A stretch of DNA of 64,000 nt from Hirudinaria manillensis (Eukaryota; Annelida; Clitellata; Hirudinida; Hirudinidae). Below, piece by piece: positions 34,740 through 48,988 of this stretch (its first letter is position 1; every line of letters begins with the position of its first letter). The translations under genes and the position numbers were made by a program. A model generated the notes under the pieces. That model was given only the letters and a program-made list of their open reading frames with translations, was not told the DNA's origin and ran no database searches. The stretch is from assembly GCA_034509925.1 (NCBI GenBank), contig CM067535.1, forward strand, positions 1,026,001 through 1,090,000. The letters run 5' to 3'.

Positions 34740-34755
34740 GGCCCCGCCTACACAA

Positions 34756-34828
34756 GGCTCCAGTGGGATTCGAACCCACGATCTCCCGCTTACTAGGCGG
34801 GCGCTTTAACCAACTAAGCCATGGAGCC
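34756..34828 (-). tRNA. tRNA-Thr (anticodon AGT)
   Basis: The 73-nt gene folds as a complete cloverleaf. The acceptor stem pairs GGCTCCA with TGGAGCC. The D-arm contains TTAGTTGGTTAAA, matching the A box. The anticodon stem pairs CCCGC with GCGGG around the loop CTAGTAA, giving anticodon AGT. The T-arm contains GGGTTCGAATCCC, matching the B box. No intron and no encoded CCA are present, as usual in eukaryotes. It decodes ACU and, after A34-to-inosine editing, ACC and ACA. Confidence 0.97.
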
Positions 34829-36281
34829 GCACGCTACGATGCGCTGATATGATTTCTTATATTGTACATCGGACTTTCATCGGAATATTTTATGACATTT
34901 TCGTGCACATATTATGAATTTATATCGAATTTATATTCAATTAGGTCATAAATTACGAATTTAGCACTTCGCTGTTATTATGATTATGATGATGTGTTTT
35001 CAATTATGATTTTATGATGAATATCTTCGAGTTAATGGTGTCTCTTTGAAGTCAGCCGGGCACCGATATTTGACGTGTTACTGAGCTGGTCCCAGACATG
35101 GATGTTGTTATTATTATTGTTATTGTTATTATTACTCTTATTATTATTAATATTGTTGTTGTTGTGAATCTAATATGCACAATTTGTTTATTTATTTATT
35201 TATTCATTAATCAAGTTTGCATGCATAAACTTTTATTGCTATTGTAAAAACAACATTTACCTAACTTTTACAGCAATTTGATTCGTCCATTTTTTTTTTA
35301 ACTTGTAACCTGTTCCGACTCGCTGTAGATGTGTATTGTAAACTTATTATTAATTAACTTATTATTAATTACTGCTTGAATAATCAGTTAACTCCTTTGG
35401 GTGTAATTTAAGCTCAATATAACTCACGTCCATCAAGTCTCGTGCAGACATTACGATGGCACATTGATTTCAAATCGATTAGAATATCGCCTGTGCAAAT
35501 AAATGAATCCGAGATGCTGACGGAGAGATGGAGTGATGGATGAACCGAGTGGCACGATAATATTTGTTTGCCTATTGTCATTGATCCAGCATTTACGGAG
35601 CTGGAGTTTATTCTATGGAATGATATGGCCACGAGCTGTTATAACTTGATAATTGTTCAGCTCTTGGAAAAACAAACAATTATAGTTTCGAGTTATTTGG
35701 AAAGTCAGGTTGGACATTAAAACCTGGTTGCTGTTAAAATTGAAGTTCATTACAAATAGTAATTTCATTGTCATCAATTCTTTGACTAGTCATACATTTT
35801 GTCATATACTTTCCTTGATGGGTCTCATTATTATAAGAAGCACGGAGACGATAAACTTAAATTGCTAATAGTAAATTTAATAAAAATAAAATAATTAAAA
35901 AATTGCTATTTATTCTAAAAATGGATTGAAAAAGGTGACATCAATATATCGAAAAAACGCTTTTTAATTATAAATTATCCTTTAAAATCGTAAATTTCTT
36001 CTGACATTACCGGCCAACTGACCGTTACAAACACACAGCTCATTCTTCATAACTTCCCGAAATGGAATACATAAAATCTGATCTTTCAAACTTCAAAGTG
36101 TTTCACATCGAGGTGGAAAATTCCAATCCAGAGTGAATTTGACCCTTCAGTCCCTCAAAGGGGTGGTGGCATCCCCTCTGAGATTTGATGATCTTTGTGA
36201 CCCGATCTTTGCTACTGAACGAAATTGACGTTTCCAAGAGGAAAACGACGCATTGGCAGAAAACTCTTAACCTTTCTGTAA

Positions 36282-36283
<2 letters not shown>

Positions 36284-36341
<58 letters not shown>
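36284..36341. repeat. (AAT)n microsatellite
   Basis: About 19 pure AAT units. Confidence 0.95.
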
Positions 36342-36342
<1 letters not shown>

Positions 36343-37707
36343 TATTATTAATATTATATAAATTAATGAATGTAGTTGTAATTATAAATATAACTTAATG
36401 ACGTTTTTAATTTAGTCTAAACGTCATCGTCACTTCGATCGCTATGTTTTATCAGAAACCACTCAGAGCTGGCAAAACCAAATTAACCGTTCGATAAAAT
36501 ATGAATAAGGGAGCAAAACAGCTAAACAATTGCAATATTATTTCATACAATTCTTAATACAAGTCAATAATTAACGTTTACCTGCTAAACTACACCAGCG
36601 ACATCAGCGACATCGGCGACGCGTGTCGCTCAACGCCATAGCGTCATAGCAGGTGACGGAAAATAAAAGCTGGCAACTGGAAAATTCATGCTCCACGTAT
36701 CCATCGCCACAACCGTGAGAAGACATCCTTTGTTGCGGAGTTTATTTCACGCCCGAATAAACTCTCACTCGTGTCACCACGGTTCGCTGGATGACCTTTG
36801 ACTGACCTTCACGGTACGACGCCATGACACTCAATCAGTGAGACTCACCTGGTTGCCATGGAGAGGCATCGATCATTTTCAACCTGAACGACTTATTGAC
36901 GAGGATGATGATGATGATGAGAGATTGTTGCTTCTGTTGTTCTTCTTCATTGTTTTGTTCTTTTGTTGTTGTTTCCGTTGCCCTTGGCAACCCGATGACG
37001 TAATGGCATTTATCTATCTCTGTTGTAGTTGTTGTTGTTGCTGTACGGCCAAAACAATGGCAGCGATTGTTGCTCGACTTGTGACGTGTTTATGCTTTCA
37101 AAACCACGTTTGCTTCGTAAAATACTTTTTTTTCTACTTCCATCAACAATTGAGATAATTTGGATAAACAATTAATTGTTAATTATATATTATATAAAAA
37201 ATAATTTTAAAAAAATTTGAAATGCCACAACAACAATCGAATGGCAGGAGAAAATGAAAACAACAACATTGAATACAATCATTACCGTCACCAACATCAA
37301 TCATCTTCGTTATCACCATCAGCCTCATCATCATCATCATCCGATTCGCATTTAAACTTCATCTTTATTCATCAACTTTTCCTGTCTTCAGGATCATGTT
37401 TGTGCTTCCTGACTTTAGTGAGGAAAATGACGACGATAGCATCTATGGTGGTGGTGGTGATGATAATGATAAGGTCATGGAGACGTGATGATGACGACGA
37501 TGAAGGCGACGAAGGTGGTGATGATAATGATTATGATTTGTCGGTGTTGGCCTGGTGATGATAATGATGGCAGTGATGGGTTTTCAAAAAGCTCGCTTAG
37601 CAGCTTAACACGACACCCAGTGGATCAATTTGGTGGAAAAATTTCCATTTCAATGATTGCACCACTCCTCCTGCTCTGGAAACTATTCCTTGGTTTGTTG
37701 TTTTTAT

Positions 37708-37756
37708 TGTCGTCGTCGTCGTTGTTGTTGTTGTTGCTGTTGTTGTTGTTGTTGTC
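37708..37756. repeat. (GTC)n then (TTG)n
   Basis: A short GTC run passes into TTG units. Confidence 0.9.
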
Positions 37757-39693
37757 TTGCATAAGTTGTAGTAGTTGCTGCAGTTTATGATGGCGATGAT
37801 TATGATAATGATCTCTGGTTTGAGTTTAATTTGACGAACGGAAACGATTAGAGGTTGATTAAGAATTCAAATTCGAGGAAACGCTTTCAAAAATTACATA
37901 GAAGATCTAATTGACATGCAAATGAGTCTCATTTTAATAATATTATTTATTTTCATTAGCCACGGCTAATTATCATAATCTAGGCAGGCGAATTGATCGA
38001 TCGATGCCTGCTTCCTAATTTGTGGCAATTTCAAACGACCTCGAAATAAAAATAACTTGGAAATTCAGTCAAAAACATCACAAAATAGGGAAAAAAAGAA
38101 GAGGGAAAAAGAAATATGGACTTTAAAATTTTTTCGTTCCGAGGTCACGCCCCATTGATTTTCATTCTCACTCGACCGAATCCAACACGTCCCTATGCAA
38201 TTAGGACCACGGAGTTTGGAATCTTCCGTCTCCTTGCTATGCTCTGCACATCCTTACGGGTACCCTCTGGCACTTTAGGGTGGGAAATCGTCACGCTGTT
38301 TCGTCCACTAGATGGTGACTACCACCGAGGATGATGAATAAATTAACATGAATTATGATAATTATGTTAATTATAATAATTATAATAATTGCTCTGTCAC
38401 TCGGCAGAGGAGGTCTGCAATTTGTCCTTCGAAATGACAGGAGAATTTGAGCCTCGATCGAGGTAATCGACGATGACGTCATCATATTTCACGATCAATT
38501 TTATCGGCAGGTGGCGCAATTAAGGGAGTCCAAAAAGGAAATTATGAACTCGTCGCATAATTTATTTAGCAGATGGAAATTATCTCCTCAGAAGAACGAC
38601 ATGGGAGAGCTGGAAAAGTAAGGAGGGAAAGTGATCGTTGGAATTCGATGGTTATCTTCTCACTAAGGCAGACGATTTTGTGTTCTCCGGGCTTCACGTC
38701 CCGGTATGACAGGGACTCATTAGAATGCAGACCCTCTTTATTCAGTCGGTTCACACGGGCTTCTAAAAGGAGCTAAGGTTGTGCAAGAGGTTGGAGGTTC
38801 GACACCTGCCTTGGGAGTGAAGAGGACATCATTAGACGGGAGAGATTGGCAGTCTTAATGCGAGCTTCCTCGTCAGATCTCGAAATAAGCACTTATTGAG
38901 TTCAATCAGGTTGTCACGCCGAGATTAAAATCTTGTCCTTAAATCTTTCAAAGGTCAAACCCCCGGGGCGAAATGAGACCCTGGTCTCCATTGAACTTTC
39001 CTCCGTCTATATTTAGTTCTTGCGTGTTTGCCTTGCTATCAGCTGTTTCATCTGCCGGTCCTTAATTCCCAGACATGGAGGGTCTGACGGTAATCTTACA
39101 AGAACAAAGAGATCAGACTCCATCTTATTCTGCCATTTTTGGGGCTATTAGCGCCATATTTGAATTTTCATGTCCTGAAAAATAAGGTTAAAATAACAAA
39201 TAGAGATTTTTTTTCAGTTCGTAATTTTGATTGCTTCAAGATATCTGTCGATGTGACTGAAGATTCAAAAAGAATCTTTTCAGTTTGTGATTGATGAAAG
39301 AATGTTTCAGAGAAAAATTCCCAACAAGAAAAACGCAGAACTTTGTATTTTTCACGACAAAATTTTATTTATTTCTCGTTTTTTGTTATTTTTTTTTAAC
39401 CGAAAAAACTCCCAGAGAAAGCGCAGGGAAATGCCGTGGAATTTGGACTTTGACACTTGCTTTGAAGACTATTTCTTTAAAATGTTTCAATGTTTTTGGA
39501 TATTCTTACTGGAAATCATTCAAACCGTCCTTATTCATTTATACATTTGTCCATGTCATCCATCCGGATGGTCAGAGCTTCCATCTACTTCGGTAGTATG
39601 CCAAGAGGAATTCTGGTCCCATGGTCTTGTGTTGTCACTACAGACTCAGATGATTGATTCTTGAACACCCTCAAACCACCATTCATCTGTTCA

Positions 39694-40037
39694 CCCATCC
39701 ATCCATCCATCCGTCCGTCCGTCCATCCATCCAACCTATCCAACGGACCCCAAAGGAAGAGGGCAAACAGGACCATTACCGGAATGATGTCTTGGAGGGC
39801 AGAATAAACACGGAAGAATTTATGAAACATGTTCTCCACAAATGTTCTCCAATCGCCATGGGGAAATCCCCACTGTTTTCGGCCATTTCGAAGCAATACA
39901 TTTTATTCCCTGCACTTTCTCTCGTTTCCTTTTCCATCCATCCGTCCATCCGTCCATCCATCCATCCATCCATCCATCCATCCATCCATCCATCCATCCA
40001 TCCATCCATCCATCCATCCATCCATCCATCCATCCAT

Positions 40038-40071
<34 letters not shown>

Positions 40072-40114
40072 GTCCATCCGTCCGTCCGTCCGTCCATCCT
40101 TCCATCCATCCATC
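39694..40114. repeat. (CCAT/CCGT)n arrays
   Basis: A short block (39694-39732) and a long block (39933-40114) of CCAT units each contain or end in clustered CCGT variants. The central part (39955-40060) is pure CCAT. Confidence 0.94.
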
Positions 40115-40376
40115 ATCTGCTCCATGCTTCGAAATTTATGGAAAAGATCGAAGCGAACGTCCTTCCATTTCTTTGATCGTTTATTGTTACATTATAGTTA
40201 TTTATTTGTTATTTATTGGTTATTTATTTGGAGGATAATTTTTTAATGTATTTTTATTTGATATTTTATTTATTAATTTGTTAAATCAATAAATCAATTA
40301 TTAATGTTCGACAAGTTGCACCAAAAACACATCTTTTGGTGCAAAGAAGCAAGAACCTAAGCGCTGTAGTGTTGTT

Positions 40377-40498
40377 GCTGTTGTTGTCCTCGTATCATCA
40401 TCGTCGTCGTCATCATCACCTCTATCATTATCACCATCACTATCATCATAATCATAGTTGAAGAATTGAAACTGTGGTCGACTGCTACCATTGATGCT

Positions 40499-40531
<33 letters not shown>

Positions 40532-40540
40532 ATTGTTTCG
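40377..40540. repeat. TTG and ATC/GTC arrays
   Basis: A TTG run, a degenerate ATC/GTC stretch (about 40394-40458) and a pure TTG run (about 40500-40532). Confidence 0.88.
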
Positions 40541-40917
40541 CCACAATTGTTGCACCAACATCCTTTCGGAAGGGAATGTTTTGAGTTGAAATCATTTGCA
40601 CTCCATCTGCGTTGTCAGAGGTCATTCCACGTTGACCTCTTGGCACTTCCGTCTGTGAACACAAAGTGTTCATCAGTATCAGCGTTACAGCCATCATCAT
40701 CATCATAATCATCATCATCATCATCTTATTCTTCTTCATCTTTTTCAACATCACCAGAATAGTCATCATATCCATTATTGATTATCATATCATTATCATA
40801 TTTAATATCCAATATTATCCAATGAAATAAATTTAAAAAAGAATTAGTAATTCATTGCATAACTCCTTCTTAGCACCGGTCTGACGTAGGCATTATAATA
40901 TTATAATCGAAAGCCAC

Positions 40918-41466
40918 TATCATAATCATAATCACCATCACCATCACATCGTCATCGTCGTCATCATCGTCATCATCATCAACTGCCACAAATTCCCCCA
41001 ACACCAGCAACAATAACAACGACGACGACAACAACGTGCTTCCTTTGTTGTTGGATGAGAAGTCAGCCAAAGAAGAGCCATTCATGGCTTATCGAAATGA
41101 AGGCAATAATTTCTAATTATAAATTTAAATATATTTTATTAAAAAAAAAAAACACAAATAAAAATTTTGATTATTAAAAAAATCAAATAAAACGTAAAAT
41201 AAAGCTTGATAGTGATATCAGTGCGAATCTTCATCGTTCTCCTTATTACTTTCATCATCATCATCGTCGTCGTCATCATCATCATCATCATCACCATCAT
41301 CATCGTCGTCATCTTCATCTTCATCATCATGACAGCTCTTTTTGTCAACGTGCTTAGTTTTACTTAATATTATCATCATCACCACTTCATCAGCATCACC
41401 AACACCATTATCATCATCGTCGTCGTCATCATCATAGGCGTCGTCATCATCATCATCATCATCGTC
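40918..41466. repeat. Cluster of degenerate ATC/GTC arrays
   Basis: Three blocks (40918-40982, 41250-41332 and 41372-41466) of ATC and GTC triplets are separated by unique AT-rich sequence. Confidence 0.87.
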
Positions 41467-41806
41467 GGCTGTGACGGTCAGCACCAAAGGCAGCCTACGC
41501 GGGCCTAAGCAATGGTCTGTGGAAAGTTATGACTCATTGAGGCTTGTTTCTTTGTAGGAGAATATTTTCAATTTTACACTCGAATTTCTTTCGTTTGTTC
41601 GTCATTTCACAAATTCATTTTAAATCGAGAATTTATTAAATTAATAATTAATAATTACGTATATGTCGTTTTTATTAAATAATTTTGGATTAATAACTTT
41701 AAATTTTACCTGAATTTAATTTCAATTCTCATGGCTTATTGCAACATTTTGCTTTTTCATTATCCTCTCCGTCCCCAATCCTAACGTCATTGTTATCACC
41801 ATTATT

Positions 41807-42060
41807 GTCATCATCTTCATCATCATCATCATCATCATCATCATCGTCGTCGTCATCATCATCATCATTATCATGATGAGCAACGGGTATCATTATCATC
41901 ATCGTTATTCCATCACGGACCTCCTATTTGTAGATGACGTTCTGAAAGCATGAATTCTAAATATTGAGGTCAACGCTTTTTTCTTTATTATTATTATTAT
42001 TATTTTATTATTATTATTATTATTATTTTTACTATTACTGTTATTATTATTATTATTATC
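41807..42060. repeat. (ATC)n and (ATT)n arrays
   Basis: ATC with GTC variants at 41807-41874 and ATT with interruptions at about 41983-42060. Confidence 0.9.
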
Positions 42061-42592
42061 ACGACCTAAAATATAATAATTATAAGTATGAGATCAATAT
42101 TATGAACACAAATAATTACAAATCACAGGTAATATCATGGTTTCACTGTGATGAGTAACTCTTGTAAGATGAGAAGCAAAGAAGATTTGATTAACAATTG
42201 TGGATTTTAAACCACCCAGCGCGGTCACCAGAGGACCCTCATTGGGTAGTAACCCTCAGTAGACCCCCCCTAATGGTCCATCATAACACACCTCACTCTC
42301 TCCCCCTATTAAACGACCCGCAAACATAACATTCATCGTTAACAGGCCACTCGTATCGCTCAGAGCCACTCAAGCCACCCACTCGAGTGAGGAGAGTGTG
42401 GACTCAAAACAGCAGTTGGTGAGTAGCAGTTCACTTGCAATTAAATAAAAAAAGTTCCACCACGAGACCCTCCGTTGCACCTTACCCTCCAAAGGAGTCG
42501 TTGCCATGGTTGCAAGGACGACGACAAAGGCAGGTGCGTGATTGCGATGGAAATTCTTTTTCAAAGGATTCTCTTTTCGTTTCAGACGACTG

Positions 42593-42721
42593 CAACAACA
42601 ACAACAACAACAATGATGATAATAGTAACAACAACAACAACAACAACAACGATGATGAGTCTAATAACAGCAACAACAATAAGGATGATGATTCTAATAG
42701 CAGTCCCAACAGCAACAACGA
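42593..42721. repeat. (CAA)n/GAT degenerate array
   Basis: CAA runs are interrupted by GATGATAATAGT-type segments. Confidence 0.9.
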
Positions 42722-45661
42722 CTACGTGTATATTCTGCTACGACGTTTTGTTTGAGTCATTCGTCCGTCCATCGAATTGATTGAAGGCGAAAGGATTGAT
42801 TGGTTGAATGAATGAGTGATTGATTGGTTACATGCGATTGAATCGCTGGATTGGGAGATGCGCTTCAAGATCATCTCTGATGGTTGTTGTCCATCTTGAT
42901 TGAATCGGTTGTTGACTCAGTCGTGGTTGATTTCTGGTCCACAGTTGAACTTGAAATTCGCGGGACTCTTTTATCAATTTCTCCCCACCCAAAAAAAAAA
43001 CACTTACGTGCGCTTGGATATCATCTTAGTTGGCATGAGATAGAGGACACATTCGTGAAGAATCCATCTTGCTTCGTCTTATCCGTAATAAATCATATTC
43101 TTGAGTTCTGTTCGCGTCTGATAACATCCAGAGTTTGACTTTGCATGGGATGCAACGGTGATAAATTGGTCCCCAGAGTCGATTATCACCAGCATCTCCA
43201 TCACTATCTCCACCATCATCCGGACCTCCTTCTCGCCACTCACTCAATCATGCAATCCAAGCCACCCACCTTCTCGTGACGTCAGCTACTCACGAGCTGC
43301 ACTAACCGTCGACGGAAATGTAACCGGGAGGTGGATTGTTCAGGTGAAGCGAGATCGATATCTCTCCACGTCTTTCCACTTGGAAGTGGATGCGCTTCCA
43401 GGAGATGGATGGGGCGAATTTCTTGCTTATTTCCTGTCTTGGATCCACTTTGGACCAACGGCTGTGTTGACGGATGATGGCAGCAACAACCACGAAATTC
43501 ATCTCGAAAACATCTACTCAGCCTCGGGTCGGAAATGGTCCAAAGATTGACTGAAGATGAGTGCAGACTGTAAAATCTAATTTCAATTTACTGTCTCATC
43601 CTGTACTATTTTATGGCGAATATTTTTTATTCGCAATTCCACCCATAAAAACGCATTTTCCGAAGAGCATAAAATTCAAATTTTGTAAAAAAATACTTTC
43701 ATTTTCTTCGGTCAAATTCTTATCGCAATTTTATTTATTTACATTTTATTTAAATTATATTTAGAAATATTCGGTGGAACTTCAGTGCTCAAAGTGTAGA
43801 GTGTTTTGTTTGCTTCTAAACACCCACTCAAGCTACTCATTGAGTGTCTCCTCACACTAAAGAACTGCTGAAGGACGTCCTTCACTCTTACCTTAGTCTC
43901 TTGACCTTGAATTCGTTGCCATGGCTACGGTTGTGATTATGTTGATTGGACGTGAATACTAATTAGTACCATAAAAGGTACAAGAACGCTGCCTAAGTAA
44001 TCGAACTGGGTCGGAAGTTGGTACACGTTTGCACTAGAATATAACTACATAATTGCATTACAGCATTACACTTTGCCATGTTTTAAGTGAAACATTTAAT
44101 TTTATTTTAACAAATATTTAGTGATATTATTATTATAATTACTATCATATTATTATATTATCATCATCGTCGTTGTCGTCACCATCGTAACATGACCAAT
44201 CGTCCATGTGTGCCCCGAGCAAAGTAGGATGGTCAACAACAATCCACCATCTGTCCAATGTCTTCCAAATTTTTTTCTTGTGACGACCGAAGTTTACTTT
44301 CATCGACATGTACATCAGGCAGACCATGTGACCAGTAAACCAATCACAGGTTGTGCATTTTCATTCAAATTGCAAATCAGGTGTAACTGCAAATTGGTCC
44401 CGCAAATTGGTAACGCTTCTCCTAATGAACCGTTTCATCGTCTCCTCCCTTTTTTTCTACCCATCTGTCTATCTCTCTCTCTCCCCCTCTCTCTCTCTCT
44501 CCTTTTCAAGCCCCGATCTTAATTCGCCCGCAGCATTGCTCTTTAACCTTTCATTAGGTTAATTGTCCTTGCTAACCGTCTGACGTGAATTTGCATTGAT
44601 CAAGTCCACAGGTAAACATTGCGCGATGGAAATAGCTTTTAATTAAAAACATCAATCACCCCATTTGTCTTCTTAAATTGAAACTCGAGTACCGTCCTTT
44701 GCGAGAGGGTAATGGCTGGCAATGGTGGATTCCAAAGGTGCCGAGTCGATGGATGGAAAGACTGGTCGCTCCTAATGGAATTACCTCGGAGGAGGCTTCG
44801 GTTTCGACTTTGGTGTTCGCAGGGGCAAGGCAAAGAGGAGGTGGAAATGGAATCTCAAGTGGCACGCTTCCAATCACTATGAGCTCGGTCACACTCCACT
44901 TGTTTTCCTGGTCAGTGCGCGTCTCTTTGTTGAGCTTCAATCGTCATCTGGCGTGTCATTGTGACGATGCGTGGATGTGTGTGTGTGTGTGTGTTTTCTT
45001 CAATCAAGAGTCGATTGTGAGTTTGTTAGATTTAAGACAATCGGACTCAAACCGTGTGAACCTAGGGTATGCCAGTCCCAGGCCTGGTGTCTCCAGGGTA
45101 ATTGAAAGACGTACCCCTTTGAAGTTCATGTAATCAGCCATGTACATTTGTGGGAACCGACCAAATCTAATGGTCTCCATATTCCTTGCTGGTCAAGAAA
45201 GGAATCGAAGACGGGACCTTTGAGTATCGGCGAAGTAAATTGAATAACTCGGCCTAATATTCTCGCCGAGAGCAGAGTCACGGATGACTGCTCGCGGGGG
45301 TGCAACGCGAGTGCGATTCGATCAAGCGTGGAGAGGAATTGGGGCGGAGCTACCATGTTTTTAATTATAGACCTCCTGCGTCGCTCTCTAATCAAATTCT
45401 CCGATGATTCAATCAACTAACTGCTGCAACAACCGACCTGATGAAAGGAATTCTCTGCTACTCTCCACGTTGTGATCGTTCAGGCAGTTGCCAATATATT
45501 GGACGGAAAATGATAATATTTGTTATATTTATTAAAATATATATTACGATTTTCGTTACAAAGCATTGTTCGAGGTTCGTCTGATTGCCGGGCAAGTTTA
45601 TGAATTACTTTGGCGTAATTTATGACCCCATCATGCACGTGGATAAAAAGGCTGTGCTCCT

Positions 45662-45785
45662 AAATGAATGATTGAATGCGTGCATGCATTAATGCACGAG
45701 TGATTGAATGAATGAATGATTGATTGATTGAATGAATGGATGCGTGATTGAACGAGTGAATGGAATGAATGAATGCGAACGAGCG
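45662..45785. repeat. GAAT/GATT/GCAT degenerate array
   Basis: Tetranucleotide units of GAAT, GATT, GCGT and GCAT. Confidence 0.85.
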
Positions 45786-47235
45786 AGACATCGATTCGTC
45801 TCTTTGAATGTAAATTTTTGTTTATTTGATCCGTCGTCTGTTGAGAGATGTTGTGCCATTAAGGCATTTTAACCGATTAGAAGCGCTTGAGTGGATTGGG
45901 TAGTTTCTTTTGAGGAGTTCCAGGAATAAAAGGGTAGATGGACGGACGGATGGATGGATGGATGAATGGATTGATGTTGAAGGGTGCAAGACAAACAAAA
46001 GGATGATGCATTGTACCGTTATAACGTCTCATGAACCACTTTTCCAAATTGATTGACACCTGCTTACCGGACTCTAACTTCAACCGATCAGGTCTTGAGA
46101 TGTGGACCTCAGGGATTTAACCCAAATCCATCTCATAACCCAAACGCACCCAAGCCCCCCGCTGGCTAATTTGTTTCAGGAACGATGGCAATGAGTTGCT
46201 GACGTAGTGAAACATATACAAGACACAATGCATTGTTGCTGGTAATTGCGTGGTCAGTTTATACAATCGCACGTTTAGCGGCGGGAATCGGCGACGATGA
46301 TGATAACGATGGCGGCTCTAGAAACAATGGCGACGGAGGCTGCGATGACTGCGACGACGACATCAATAATGGAAGCGTCGATGATGATAATGATGTCGAT
46401 GATAACGTTAAACTCTGAACTTGACCGCTTAACAAAACCGTCCTCAGATGCGGATGTTTTAAAGTTGCACCGAATTACTCCGAGAAACTCTTTCTCTCTC
46501 CAGCTACGACTCTTATCTCTCCGTTCACGCTCCAGTGAGCAGTTTGGCTGCTTCGACGATGTTTTCAAGTTCGATACAATTAAGGATGCTTTGTGTCCTC
46601 GAGCCGAAGATGGGTGAGGAGAAATTCTACCCTCGGCCACCCAACCACCTACCTACCCAACCACCCATCATCAGACGTCGTCGCGAAACAGCGAGGCAAG
46701 GATTGCGCAACATCTTCAAAGGAAGAAACTCTAAAAATATCTTTCAATTGTCCACCACGACCTGGGTGGTCCTGAGGCGGGCGACCACTGCCTCGCACCA
46801 TTGAAACAAAAACGACAGCAGCAACAACAATATGCAAATGAAAGTTAGTTAGAATAAAACCGGTTGATAGTTTGAAAGTTGAACGCATCCATTCATCCAT
46901 CCATTCATTGATTCATTCACTCATTCATTCATCCAACCATCCATCACAACATCATAGGAATTCATTTCAAGTTCAATCAATCCACGATTGAAACAAACAA
47001 TCACAAACGAAAGGCTTGGCAATGCAACATATATCGTATATCGAACGTGCAACTGCTAAAAGGATGGAATGATGGAAGGAAGGACGAATGAATGGATGGA
47101 TGGCGCCAACAAATCAGTGGACCTCGAATGCCAAGCAGACGCTAGCGCTCAGCATCGCTAAGGCTCATCATGGATGGTCATCGCTAACTGGACCCAGGAA
47201 CACTGGAACGTTCATGGAGATGCATTACATGTCCT

Positions 47236-47345
47236 GACGAGGAAGACGACGACGACGACGACGAAGAGGAGGTTGATGATGACTGCGATGATGATAATGA
47301 TTATGATGATGATGATGACGACGAAGATGATGATGATGATGGTAA
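47236..47345. repeat. Degenerate GAC/GAT array
   Basis: GAC-rich on the left and GAT-rich on the right. Confidence 0.88.
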
Positions 47346-48893
47346 TGACGGCGGTGTCATGGGTCAGATTAGCGCCACTAGCCAGCTAATAGCGGTTACG
47401 TGAACGTTGGTGTCGCTGGATTGAAAGTTGTTGTACAAGCTGTTAGTCCATCTTGCATCACACGTGCTAAGGGAGTAGCAAGAAGCGGATCCGACCCTGA
47501 CAACGACCGGGTCGACAACGGACCACGGAGTTTGATAACAGCGGTAATTAGCTAACAAATTGAATGTAATAACGTAATCCAAAGACAGCAACTAACATGC
47601 CCGTGTCACCTGCCTTTGGAACGATTCCAGTTGCGCAACGATTCCAAAAAGGTTGGCACACGAAAAGGAATTGCAAATTGAAAGTGTGATATGTCTTGGA
47701 GTCGTTATCAACGTTTTTCGATTAATGCACGGATACAGTATCTCTCTCGCAGGCAAACAACACACCAGTGAATATATCTAGATACTCATTTACATCGTTA
47801 TCTTCAAAACCGATCTCTTATTCTAAACGAGTTCACGTCCTTAAGAGAGACGCGCACGCACGCTCGCATGCACAATCGCCTCCCCTATATATGCTTTAAA
47901 GCTTCATACATTGGCGTATATTAACCACGGGCTTGGTTGGCTTTGCTTTGTCAGACTTCATTGTTCGTTTGTTGTGGTTCGGTCATCTGCCATTGGCGAA
48001 AGTTGACAAATTCTAATCACATCTGGATTATTTTCTGATTCTTTCCACTGGAATATTCGTCTTTAGTTTTGCTTTTCAAAAAGGAGATTTTCTACAACTT
48101 TTCAAACAGGTAATTTGTGTTTTTGTATTTTTTCATCTGGTTTTTTTTCTTTTATTTTTCTGATTTTGTGTTTTTAAGGCGTTTATAAAGTTCGCATCGT
48201 TTAAGGAATGTGTTGATTTATCTCAGATTTAGTTTGGTGCTCTTTTTGAGAGAACTTCGGATGGATTTGTTAAGGTTTTGTAAACATGTAAATGTACACT
48301 ACGTTGTCCTAGAGATGTGAAAATGTCATGGATTTTGCTTGTGTACTCTGCTTGGAGAGAAAACATTTTGAACAAATTAAATCGAATGAATTTATATTCA
48401 TCACGCTTAAATCTAATTGCACTCAATCATTTGGCTGGAGGGAGGTAAGGATTGAAAGCTTGGCAGACTTGTAATTAGGACTGCAAGGGGCATTTATCCA
48501 CGCATGGTTTCATTCAAGTGTTTCCGATGAGAAGGATTTGGAGAGATTTCCATGTCTGTTCGTCGATTCTTGGATCTCCTGAGTGGTTTAGTGGCAGTGT
48601 TAATGGATTTTTCTTGATGAAGCCTGACAGGTGGTGCCGGAGTAAGTAATACAGGTCACAGGGAAAGAAGATCCTGTTTATTTATATTTCATGGATGACC
48701 ATTAGCCATTTTTGTCTCGCTTTGACGAAACAGCGTTTAATGCGATTAACATGAGACGGCCGTTCGTGTTTGTTCGCCAAACTCACTTCTAATAGAGAAT
48801 TACTGTCATGGTCGAATGGCAACGTGACTTTCTGTCAGTTTTGACGTGTTTGCCCTCGAAAGTCAAACCCACTCCAATTTGTTTTTGAATCCA

Positions 48894-48988
48894 GGAAACC
48901 ATCGCAGGGAAGTGAATCGTAGCCGGAAAGGAGAGAGGGAGAGAGTTCGGGCGATGAGCTGACCGGAAAAGAAGGAACAGCTCGGAAG
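48894..48988 (+). other. 5' leader of the discoidin-receptor gene
   Basis: A probable acceptor (TTTTTGAATCCAG) ends at 48894 and starts a leader exon. In the frame of the start codon there is an upstream TAG. A two-codon upstream ORF, ATG AGC TGA, occupies 48954-48962 in another frame. Confidence 0.5.

Larger units (their letters stand above)
34829..48893. other. 14-kb gene-poor region
   Basis: No exon is supportable on either strand. The region contains the microsatellites listed separately, a CT-rich run (about 44473-44502), a (GT)n run (about 44975-44994) and AT-rich spacer. A TATA-like CTATATATG near 47885 followed by a CAG|GTAATT donor near 48110 may mark the promoter and a noncoding first exon of the downstream discoidin-receptor gene. 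Confidence 0.6.

Noticed and set aside
38745-38820. tRNA-like GGTTCGA box
   Set aside because: No cloverleaf can be folded around it.
39654-40246. Overlapping ORFs of 100-194 aa rich in Ile-His-Pro-Ser or Met-Asp-Gly-Trp
   Set aside because: All are translations of the CCAT/CCGT array on the two strands.
43158-43550. 130-codon open frame
   Set aside because: It starts at GTG rather than ATG, shows no family motif and lacks convincing splice signals.
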